Below are positions 18,184 to 25,832 of a DNA stretch of 43,800 bases, one piece after another (the first letter of the stretch is position 1; every line of letters starts with the position of its first letter). The notes beneath the pieces are model-generated. The model made no database searches. It was not told the DNA's origin and saw only the letters and a list, made by a program, of their open reading frames with translations. The position numbers and the translations under genes are program-made. Source of the stretch: Myxococcales bacterium (GTDB lineage Bacteria > Myxococcota > Kuafuiibacteriia > Kuafuiibacteriales > Kuafuiibacteriaceae); contig JAHQVK010000065.1 in assembly GCA_019634385.1 (NCBI GenBank), forward strand, positions 1-43,800. The letters are read 5' to 3'.

Positions 18184-19383
18184 TTATTGAATCGTGTCCG
18201 CTAGCTCGAAAATCGGAAGGTACATGGCAATGATGAGACCACCAAGTAGGACACCCAACACAACCATCATCAACGGTTCAAGAAGCGCGGTGAGCGCGGT
18301 AACAGCTGTATCCACCTCATCTTCATAGAAATCCGCAATCTTCTGAAGCATATTGTCCATCGCCCCCGTACTTTCGCCTACGGCGATCATTTGCACCACC
18401 ATCGGAGGAAAGACCCCTGTTTCTGCCAACGGATCCGCCATCGTCCGACCTTCAGAAATACGCTCACGGGTATACATCACTGCATTCTCCACCACACGAT
18501 TACCAGCCGACTTTGCGGTGATATGCAGTCCATCCAAGATCGGTACGCCCGACGAAATCATGGTCCCCAAAGTACGCGTAAATTTTGCAACAGCAACCTT
18601 ACGAAGAAGACTTCCGAATAGTGGTGCCTTCAGCGAGATACCATCAAGGTATAGCCGACCACGTGGCGTTCGACCGAGCAAACGAATAGCAACAATCGCT
18701 ATCATCAAAACAACAAAGAACTCGATAATATGCGCTCGCAGAAGATTGGAGAGATCAATCACGAACTGGGTTGGCCCCGGTAATGTGCTCCCAAAATCCC
18801 GAAACATCTGCTCGAATACCGGTATAACGAAGACCAACAGTACCCACGTTACTACACCCGCAACTCCAACAACCACTGAAGGATACACTAACGCACCCTT
18901 TACCTTGGCAATCAACTTGAGAGATTTTTCCATGTAGGTCGCAAGACGATTGAGAATAGTATCTAAGATACCGCCAACTTCCCCAGCTGCAACCAGGTTC
19001 ACGTACAAGTCGTCAAATACCCTCGGATGTTTTCCTAGAGCATCAGCCAGTGTTGAGCCAGATTCGACTTCAGACTTTACTGAATTGATAACCTTTCGAA
19101 AGTGAACATTCGTCTGCTGCGAACCCAATATTTCCAGACACTGCACCAATGGTAAGCCGGCATCTATCATGGTGGCAAACTGCCGAGTAAATATAACAAC
19201 TTCCTTCTTGGAGATGCCCGTACCGATCTTAAGGTGAAACTCAGTAGGTTTTTTGCGCACTCTCGAAGCTTGAATCTGCTGCTGTCTAAGTCGCTCGACC
19301 ACCAAGTCCGAGTTCGCAGCATCCATGGTTCCTGCCCGGAGCTCTCCTTGCCGTGTTTTGCCTTCCCAGAGAAATGTTGGCAT
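18184..19383 (-). CDS. pilC: Type IV pilus inner-membrane platform protein PilC
   Basis: PilC is the polytopic platform protein that the PilB and PilT motors turn to add or remove pilin subunits. Its 399 residues contain two copies of the T2SF/GspF domain (about 70-190 and 275-395). Each has the characteristic helical bundle; FTRQFATMIDAGLPLVQCLEIL marks the first and FTRTLGTMISSGVPILDGL the second. Three membrane helices lie at about 165-190, 220-240 and 372-395. GELGGILD-like AGEVGGILDTIL is the family motif. The ATG at 19383 is preceded by TAGGAG at the right distance. Confidence 0.96.
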   Translation of the reverse strand: MPTFLWEGKTRQGELRAGTMDAANSDLVVERLRQQQIQASRVRKKPTEFHLKIGTGISKKEVVIFTRQFATMIDAGLPLVQCLEILGSQQTNVHFRKVINSVKSEVESGSTLADALGKHPRVFDDLYVNLVAAGEVGGILDTILNRLATYMEKSLKLIAKVKGALVYPSVVVGVAGVVTWVLLVFVIPVFEQMFRDFGSTLPGPTQFVIDLSNLLRAHIIEFFVVLMIAIVAIRLLGRTPRGRLYLDGISLKAPLFGSLLRKVAVAKFTRTLGTMISSGVPILDGLHITAKSAGNRVVENAVMYTRERISEGRTMADPLAETGVFPPMVVQMIAVGESTGAMDNMLQKIADFYEDEVDTAVTALTALLEPLMMVVLGVLLGGLIIAMYLPIFELADTIQ

Positions 19384-19553
19384 TTTTTATCTCCTACGGT
19401 TGAGTCTTTGGCCTACCTATACCGTCTAAGCATAACCTAGACGACACTCGCTAGGTTGATCTCCAGACCGTTGGTCTAGCATTAGAACTCATCGACCAAC
19501 AAGACCACAACTGAAGCACCGGATCACTTTCGATCGATCAATCGTTTGTAGGA

Positions 19554-20642
19554 CTATGAGCTACTAGGCCCACTTTTTTCCTGTCGATTGAGGAGATCTC
19601 TAAGCTCGGCATGGTCCGACGATCGTTTGAGTCCCTCATCTACTGTAATGTGTCTTCGACCAATAAGTGTCGCCAGAGATTGATTCATGGTTTGCATACC
19701 CGATTGCTTCTGCCCGGTTTGCATCAAACCATATATTTGGTGCACCTTGTCCTCTCGTATGAGATTTCGGATGGCCGCATTAGGTACCATTACCTCGCAA
19801 GCAAGTACCCGCCCAGAACCGGAGGCTCGGGGGACGAGGGTCTGGCTGACCACTCCTTCAAGTACCAATGACATTTGCGATCGTACCTGTCCCTGCTGAT
19901 TCGGAGGAAAAACATCCAATATTCGGTTGATAGTCTGTACCGACGAATTGGTATGCAGCGTGGCGAAGACAAGATGACCAGTTTCTGCAATAGTCAGTGC
20001 GGCTTCGATCGTTTCCAAATCTCTCATCTCCCCAATCAGGATAACATCGGGATCCTGTCGAAGGATATATTTGAGAGCATTTCGAAAAGTACTACTATCC
20101 GCACCAATTTCTCTTTGATTAACGATACAATTCTTATGCGGATGGAGGTATTCGATAGGATCTTCTACCGTTAGTATATGCTCGTGCCGTTCAGTATTTA
20201 TTTTATCAATAATCGAAGCTAAAGTGGTCGACTTCCCCGAACCGGTTGGGCCGGTCACCAGCACCAAACCCCGAGGTTTAGCAGCTAAGTCTCCAACCAC
20301 CGATGGCAAGCCCAGCTCAGAAAAAGAGCTAATCTTAAAGGGAATAGTGCGAAACGCTCCCGTAACTGCACCCCGCTGAAGATAAACATTGGCCCGAAAC
20401 CGAGAGAGATTTTTGACCCCAAAACTAAGATCCAGCTCTCGCTCCTCTTCAAACTTATGCTTTTGCGCATCAGTCAGGACTGAATAGCATAGCTGTTTAG
20501 TTTCTACCGGAGTAAGAGGAGGGGCCTTCAACGGCGCCAAGTGCCCATCAACACGAAGCTGAGGCGGGGAGCCCGTTGTGATGTGTAGATCGGAGGCACC
20601 CCTTTCGATCATCGCTTTGAGCAGCTGATGAAGATTCGCCAC
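19554..20642 (-). CDS. pilT: Pilus retraction ATPase PilT
   Basis: PilT is the hexameric ATPase that powers pilus retraction and twitching. The N-terminal PAS-like domain begins with the usual GASDLHITTGSPPQLRVDG. Walker A is GPTGSGKSTT, the Asp box has EDPIEYLH, Walker B is LIGEMRD and the His box is ETGHLVFATLHTNS. The C-terminal AAIRNLIRE motif is the PilT-specific signature needed for retraction. At 362 residues it has the normal length. The start is GTG at 20642, because an in-frame stop lies only four codons upstream and no ATG is available. It is separated from the M14 peptidase gene by 41 bp. Confidence 0.96.
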   Translation of the reverse strand: MANLHQLLKAMIERGASDLHITTGSPPQLRVDGHLAPLKAPPLTPVETKQLCYSVLTDAQKHKFEEERELDLSFGVKNLSRFRANVYLQRGAVTGAFRTIPFKISSFSELGLPSVVGDLAAKPRGLVLVTGPTGSGKSTTLASIIDKINTERHEHILTVEDPIEYLHPHKNCIVNQREIGADSSTFRNALKYILRQDPDVILIGEMRDLETIEAALTIAETGHLVFATLHTNSSVQTINRILDVFPPNQQGQVRSQMSLVLEGVVSQTLVPRASGSGRVLACEVMVPNAAIRNLIREDKVHQIYGLMQTGQKQSGMQTMNQSLATLIGRRHITVDEGLKRSSDHAELRDLLNRQEKSGPSSS

Positions 20643-20683
20643 GCCATCATATTACGGTACTCGCGGAGTCAACTCCAGTAGAC

Positions 20684-21799
20684 CTAGGCTATAGAATCCC
20701 AAGACGACCAGATTGCCGACAAGACCGCTTCACCCAGTCTCTTCGCGCGATCTGGTGACCAACCATCAACATGGGGTCGGTTTGCCGTATCTTTAAACGG
20801 CTGTTCGAGGGTCATCGACAGACATCCAAAATGCTCACCCACCCAGTTCGTAGCCATCGTGAGATCCGCGGTCCCTGGAGGTGTCCGCGGATAGCCGTGC
20901 ACCGTCTGGAAGTCCGGACTGGCCGAACGCAACGCGGCTAGGTACCGGTCCTGGCGAACCGCATGCAACTCCGTCCAAGACGGAATGCCCTCCGCACCAG
21001 CGATAAAATTGTACGGTAAAGCCTCATCCCCGTGGACATCGAGAAAGAACTTTACCCCGGTTGTCTTCATCCGTTCGCGAACATAGTATACTTCTGGAGA
21101 GCGTTGGGGCGTAGCCTCCAACCATTCGCGGTTCAGATTCGCACCAGCTGCATTGTTACGAAGATGCCCAAGAACCGTGCCATCCGGATTCATGTTCGGC
21201 ACCAAAAACCAGCATGCTCGCTCTCGTAATTCGGAGGTAACTGGGTCGTGGACGTCCAACAACCGCGATAGAAGCCCATCCATAAGCCACTGCGCCATCG
21301 ACTCCCCGGGATGCTGACGGGCGATAATCCACATCGGAATCGCTTGAGGATTACCAACCCGAAGAAGATCTACATCCCGGCCTTGCACTGAAGTGGTGAG
21401 CCGCTCGTAGCCTGCCCCTTGTGCTATGGACCTAGTAATGAGATCTGCGTGGCACTCATAAGTATAGGGGGCAAAATATGCTAACCAAACGCTGCTAGAA
21501 GAGGGTGTTAGGCGAATGGTCAAGATTCGCCCGTCATACTGAGTATCTACCCGCTTCCAATCCCGTCGGTTGACCGACCAGCATGCCCGATACTGCTCCC
21601 AGCCTCTCGGAAAACTGGCTTCTCCGGCATTTTCGATGTGCAGGGTCAACGGCTTAGCTTCCGCTTCGGTAACACGAAAATAGAACCACTGAAAATGGTT
21701 TTCCCCAACGTCTTTGCGTATTCGCAGGCGGATATTGTCACAAGAAGTCGCGTCTATGACCTCTATATTGCCCGACTCAAACGTACTACTAATATACAC
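20684..21799 (-). CDS. M14-family zinc carboxypeptidase (cytosolic carboxypeptidase type)
   Basis: A 371-residue protein of the M14 metallopeptidases, closest in layout to the cytosolic carboxypeptidase (AGBL/Nna1) branch: a beta-sandwich N-terminal domain (about 1-125) precedes the catalytic domain. The zinc ligands are His163 and Glu166 (RQHPGES) and His256 (LDVHGDE). NLNRE (221-225) supplies substrate contacts, and Glu332 (TLEQPFK) is the catalytic base. No signal peptide is seen, so it should act in the cytoplasm. It starts at a GTG only 8 bp after pilB, between pilB and pilT. In eukaryotes this branch trims C-terminal glutamates; the bacterial substrate is unknown, and a pilus-linked target is inference. 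Confidence 0.88.
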   Translation of the reverse strand: MYISSTFESGNIEVIDATSCDNIRLRIRKDVGENHFQWFYFRVTEAEAKPLTLHIENAGEASFPRGWEQYRACWSVNRRDWKRVDTQYDGRILTIRLTPSSSSVWLAYFAPYTYECHADLITRSIAQGAGYERLTTSVQGRDVDLLRVGNPQAIPMWIIARQHPGESMAQWLMDGLLSRLLDVHDPVTSELRERACWFLVPNMNPDGTVLGHLRNNAAGANLNREWLEATPQRSPEVYYVRERMKTTGVKFFLDVHGDEALPYNFIAGAEGIPSWTELHAVRQDRYLAALRSASPDFQTVHGYPRTPPGTADLTMATNWVGEHFGCLSMTLEQPFKDTANRPHVDGWSPDRAKRLGEAVLSAIWSSWDSIA

Positions 21800-21807
21800 T
21801 GAATACC

Positions 21808-23517
21808 TCAGTCCGCCGCTGATACGCGGGTGACTTCTTCAATGGTAGTAACCCCTTCTCTCAGTTTATTCAATGCGGCCATACGAAGCGTCTGCATTCC
21901 GAGTCGCACACCTTCAGCCTTGATTTCCGCGGCAGAAGCACCATTAATGACAAACTCTTTGATCTCCTCTACAAAATCCATGACTTCATAGATCGCAACC
22001 CGTCCTTTGAACCCCGTTTCAGCGCAGGTAGCACACCCTGCACCTTTATAGACTTGAAATGTTCCCGCCTGCTCTGGTCGAACCTGAATGTCTAATAGGG
22101 CACTCTCTTGTACATCTATTGGCTCTTTGCACTCGACACAGATCCTACGAGCCAAGCGCTGGGCCATGATAAGATTAACGGATGCAGTGACCAAAAATGG
22201 CTCAATACCCATATTTAGCAAGCGAGAAATAGTTGATGGCGCATCATTAGTATGGAGTGTAGACAAAACCAAGTGACCGGTAAGGGCAGCTTTCACCGCT
22301 ATCTCCGCCGTCTCGAAGTCACGAATCTCCCCTACCATTATGATGTCAGGGTCTTGACGGAGAAAAGAACGTAAAGAGGCAGCAAAATTCAGGCCTATAT
22401 CGTCGTTCATCTGAACCTGATTGATACCATGAAGATTATATTCTACCGGATCCTCAGCGGTTGATATATTTACTGTAGACTTATTCAGTTCCGACAGTGC
22501 GGAATACAAAGAAGTAGTTTTACCGGAGCCGGTAGGCCCGGTCACTAGAACCATCCCATAAGGCTTTTTGATCGCGCTCTTAAACAAAGCCAACGGTTTA
22601 GGCTCAAATCCGAGTTTGGTCATATCGAGCTGGAGTGACCCCTTGTCTAGTAGCCGCAAGACCAGCTTTTCTCCAAAGAGGGTCGGTAAACACGACACGC
22701 GGTAGTCCATCTCTCGACCTTTTCCGAGCTTGAGCTTGATTCGACCGTCTTGAGGAAGGCGCCGTTCCGCAATATCCAGCTGACTCATAATTTTTAGACG
22801 AGAAGTTATCGCCGCTTTGAGTTTCAGCGGCGGCTTCATCATTTCATACATAACTCCATCTATACGGTAGCGCACTCGGAAATCTTTTTCGTAGGGTTCA
22901 ATATGAATATCCGAAGCTCCTTTTTTAATTGCATCAACAAGAATAAGATTTACGAGTTTAACAACCGGGGCATCTTCAGCAGACCGTTCGAGATCAACAA
23001 TATTAACTGAGTCTTCTTCACCGCCGACCTCAATCTCATCCTCATCAAACTCCGCCATCACCTCGTCATAGTTCAACTCCTGGTTACGCTGTTCTGCCGC
23101 GTAGTACTTTGTGATTGCCTCCCGGATAGCTCCGTCCGACGCAACCACAACCTCAATATTGTACCCGGTAAGAAACTTAAGGTCATCGATGGCAAATATA
23201 TTTGATGGGTCTGCCATCGCCACGATCAGCGAAGCTCCCGCTCGATTGACCGGGATGACTTGATGCTTGTCCGCCACCTCTTTAGGAACAAGCTTAATAA
23301 CATCTTTATCGATCTCGAACTCAGCAAGGTTGATAGATGGCACACCGTACTGCTTGGATAAGAATGCTGTTAGTTCAGACTCTTCAATGTACCCCAACTT
23401 GGTGAGATTAAAGCCCAACCGCCCACCATTTTTGCGTTGAGATTCCTGCGCTTTTTGCAGTTGCTGAAGGGAAATAAGGTTCTCGCGAACCAGGAGCTCT
23501 CCAAGACGTCCCGCCAC
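21808..23517 (-). CDS. pilB: Pilus extension ATPase PilB
   Basis: PilB is the assembly ATPase that drives pilus extension. The N-terminal T2SSE_N (MshEN) domain opens with GRLGELLVRENLISLQQLQ. The catalytic half has Walker A GPTGSGKTTS, the Asp box (AEDPVEYNL), Walker B IIMVGEIRD and the His box LTGHLVLSTLHTND. A four-cysteine zinc site (CVECKEP and CATC, about 470-512) is typical of PilB/GspE and absent from PilT. An acidic insertion (about 150-175, rich in Asp and Glu) lies between the two halves. The 569-residue length is normal. The start is GTG at 23517, the first codon that gives the conserved N-terminus. Confidence 0.96.
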   Translation of the reverse strand: MAGRLGELLVRENLISLQQLQKAQESQRKNGGRLGFNLTKLGYIEESELTAFLSKQYGVPSINLAEFEIDKDVIKLVPKEVADKHQVIPVNRAGASLIVAMADPSNIFAIDDLKFLTGYNIEVVVASDGAIREAITKYYAAEQRNQELNYDEVMAEFDEDEIEVGGEEDSVNIVDLERSAEDAPVVKLVNLILVDAIKKGASDIHIEPYEKDFRVRYRIDGVMYEMMKPPLKLKAAITSRLKIMSQLDIAERRLPQDGRIKLKLGKGREMDYRVSCLPTLFGEKLVLRLLDKGSLQLDMTKLGFEPKPLALFKSAIKKPYGMVLVTGPTGSGKTTSLYSALSELNKSTVNISTAEDPVEYNLHGINQVQMNDDIGLNFAASLRSFLRQDPDIIMVGEIRDFETAEIAVKAALTGHLVLSTLHTNDAPSTISRLLNMGIEPFLVTASVNLIMAQRLARRICVECKEPIDVQESALLDIQVRPEQAGTFQVYKGAGCATCAETGFKGRVAIYEVMDFVEEIKEFVINGASAAEIKAEGVRLGMQTLRMAALNKLREGVTTIEEVTRVSAAD

Positions 23518-23634
23518 AAAAAAAGCCTATCGCGAAAGGCCAAGCCGGTCACGCGAAGGACAAAGTAAACCACTCCATCCTGTTACCCACACATCACCTT
23601 GCAGGACAAAAACGCCCACCTACTGATCCAAAAC

Positions 23635-23818
23635 TAGGGCGTGTCTTTGATCTCCGGCTGCAGAAAGGACGCCGTAGCCCGCGGGTGTGAGGTCGGCCCC
23701 GGAGGGAAGACACGGGATGTACCGGACCGAGGGGCCCGAAAGGACGGCCAAGCCACCGAGCACTCACACTTGTGGGATACAAGTCAGAACCCAGTCCGGA
23801 GGGTAATGACACGCCCTA
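23635..23818 (+). mobile_element. Family A palindromic element, copy A3
   Basis: A 184-bp copy with ends TAGGGCGTGTCTTTGATC and GGTAATGACACGCCCTA. It keeps the GGGGCCCGAAAGG hairpin. The long inner stem reads GTGTGAG against CTCACAC, where other copies have GTTTGTGA against TCACAAAC, so paired changes preserve the stem. It is followed immediately by element C. Confidence 0.85.
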
Positions 23819-23819
23819 A

Positions 23820-23986
23820 TGTCCCGCGTCCGTACAAACACAAAAGTTCTCGAGACGATTTTCAAACCTGACGGTCGCACAAAGAGAACTCATATCCGTA
23901 GATATGCAACCGATGAAAGCATAGGCAACGTGAGCCGCTGACCTCAAAGGACAAAATCGCTTGGTAGTTTGTACGGACGCAGGACA
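23820..23986 (+). mobile_element. Element C, palindromic, related to family B core
   Basis: TGTCCCGCGTCCGTACAAAC at the left and GTTTGTACGGACGCAGGACA at the right are inverted repeats matching at 19 of 20 positions. The interior has CATATCCGTAGATATG followed by CAACCGATGAAAGC, a relative of the B1 centre. The region holds no gene; it fills the gap between pilB and aroE together with A3. Confidence 0.65.
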
Positions 23987-24008
23987 GACTCTATGGTCCT
24001 CTTTGCAA

Positions 24009-24821
24009 TCAACCTACGCCTAGTAAGGCGTTCGACATCGCCTGCCTCACTGACGCTAAGTCCGCTCCTGTCCACCGACAAAACGAAAGCGCCCCTTGTT
24101 CAACCAGCAACCCCAAACCATCTTGCGCATCAAGCCCCACCGACCGCGCAATTCGCACCAACGGCGGAGGCGCGTCGGGCTCATTGTATGCAAGGTCGAG
24201 TACAGCCGGCTGCAATCGGGTATCAAACCAGCGCTGAACCGCATCCTCAGCGATCTGGGGGTCGTTCGGGAGCGTTGATACAACTAGCGTAGGTGGCTCT
24301 CCAGCATCCAATGATGTTGCCCTTGCACCGAAAGGCTCGGCCACAGACCGTGCTTCTTCAGCTCTACGCGCCGCCACCTCAATAACTCCCGCCCCAACCT
24401 CTCGTGCGGCCCACGCCACCGCACGAGCGGCACCACCTGCGCCCAAAATGCGCACGACGCGCAACTGATTTGCCGGACGTTGGCTAAAATCGCTGAGAAG
24501 ACCGGGACCGTCTGTATTGTCACCTTCGATGACCCCGTCTGGTCGGAAGATCATCGTATTCACCACTCCGATACTAGTCGCAACCTCTGAGCACACCCCG
24601 CACAGAGTTTTTGCTTTGCGTTTAAAGGGGATGGTAACGTTAGCGCCGAGTGCTCCCAACACCCGTAATGCTTCAACCTTACGTTCGAAATCATTTGCAT
24701 CAGCTGCAGAGACGGCCAGGTAAGCAAATCTGAATCCCATAGCTCGACTCGCAGCTTCGTGAATAAGTGGTGATAGGGAGCGTGAGACATCACCCCCCAG
24801 TACAGCCAGTAACCCCATCAT
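24009..24821 (-). CDS. aroE: Shikimate dehydrogenase
   Basis: AroE reduces 3-dehydroshikimate to shikimate with NADPH. SRSLSPLIHEAA (13-24) binds shikimate, NVTIPFKRKA (61-70) holds the catalytic Lys67, and GDNTDGPG (100-107) holds Asp104. The NADP-binding loop is ILGAGGAARAV, and the C-terminal signature is DGLGLLVEQGALSF. At 270 residues it is complete. It overlaps the end of ribF by 4 bp (ATGA), so the two are co-translated. Two adjacent ATG codons exist at the start; the first overlaps the ribF stop. Together with aroKB and aroQ it gives three consecutive-pathway genes at two separate places in this window. Confidence 0.95.
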   Translation of the reverse strand: MMGLLAVLGGDVSRSLSPLIHEAASRAMGFRFAYLAVSAADANDFERKVEALRVLGALGANVTIPFKRKAKTLCGVCSEVATSIGVVNTMIFRPDGVIEGDNTDGPGLLSDFSQRPANQLRVVRILGAGGAARAVAWAAREVGAGVIEVAARRAEEARSVAEPFGARATSLDAGEPPTLVVSTLPNDPQIAEDAVQRWFDTRLQPAVLDLAYNEPDAPPPLVRIARSVGLDAQDGLGLLVEQGALSFCRWTGADLASVRQAMSNALLGVG

Positions 24822-25759
24822 GATTGTCCGAGCTCCTTACGCGCCAAGGTTGCGTCCGCCTCGATTTGGGTACGCAACGCCTCCGGTCCATCAAATTTAC
24901 GCTCCGCACGGAGCCAACTCGAAAATTCGATACTCACTCGAGCGCCGTATAAGTCAACGTGGGTGTTAAGCACATGTGCTTCTACAGTCAAACTCTTGCC
25001 ATCGAATGTTGGCCTGAAGCCCACATTGATAACAATTGGCCACCTACCACCATGTTCTTCACCATCGAGAATATTGAGCCATCCGGCATACACACCAGCC
25101 GCTGGCATCTGCTCATGTTCTGGAGCCACGTTTGCGGTGGGATATCCCATTTTTCGTCCTATTTTCTCACCCGGAACAACTTTGCCAACCACCGAGTAGG
25201 GCCGTCCAAGCAGGGCCTCAGCCTCGTGGATCTTTCCTTCACTCAGCGCACGGCGTACTTCAGTGCTTGAAACCACCTTATCGCCGACCATGACTGCTTG
25301 GACCACGTCCACGGTGAACCCGACGCGCTCCCCTTGATTCCTTAGGGTTTGGGGACTCCCACCCCGAGCCTTTCCGTAGAAAAAATTGAATCCCACCACC
25401 ACGTGCTTGGGCGTTAACCGGTCGACTACGTACCGCTGTACCCATTGCTCAGCGGGAACTTCAGCTAGGGTGGCGTTAAACGGCTCCACAACCACCTGGT
25501 CAGCGCCTATTGCCAAAAGTGCGTCCACCCTTCTATCCAGCGGCATAAGGGTGAGCGGTCCACTCGTGGAGAAAAACCGAGCCGGGTGTGGATCGAAGGT
25601 ATACGCAATCACGGGGAGCTTACGTGCCTCAGCTTCTTGTCGGGCCTGTTGGATCAGTGCCTGATGCCCCAGATGAACCCCATCAAACGTTCCGATCGTC
25701 ACCACAGACGCCTCCAAGGGCCTCGAGAGCGAAAGCACACCGGGTATAACGTTCAACAC
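24818..25759 (-). CDS. ribF: Bifunctional riboflavin kinase / FAD synthetase
   Basis: RibF makes FMN from riboflavin and then FAD. The N-terminal nucleotidyltransferase domain has TIGTFDGVHLGHQALI (about 22-37), with the ATP-binding GxHxGH motif, and VVGFNFFYGKARGGS. The C-terminal flavokinase domain has GEKIGRKMGYPTANV and PAAGVYAGW. The 313 residues cover both. It is transcribed divergently from the large surface-protein gene 73 bp away and leads into aroE with a 4-bp overlap. Confidence 0.95.
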   Translation of the reverse strand: MLNVIPGVLSLSRPLEASVVTIGTFDGVHLGHQALIQQARQEAEARKLPVIAYTFDPHPARFFSTSGPLTLMPLDRRVDALLAIGADQVVVEPFNATLAEVPAEQWVQRYVVDRLTPKHVVVGFNFFYGKARGGSPQTLRNQGERVGFTVDVVQAVMVGDKVVSSTEVRRALSEGKIHEAEALLGRPYSVVGKVVPGEKIGRKMGYPTANVAPEHEQMPAAGVYAGWLNILDGEEHGGRWPIVINVGFRPTFDGKSLTVEAHVLNTHVDLYGARVSIEFSSWLRAERKFDGPEALRTQIEADATLARKELGQS

Positions 25760-25832
25760 AATACATAGATATCATAGCCACTAGAACATCTAGAGCTGTT
25801 GTTCGGACTCGCCTAAGGTACAAGTTCAGTTC

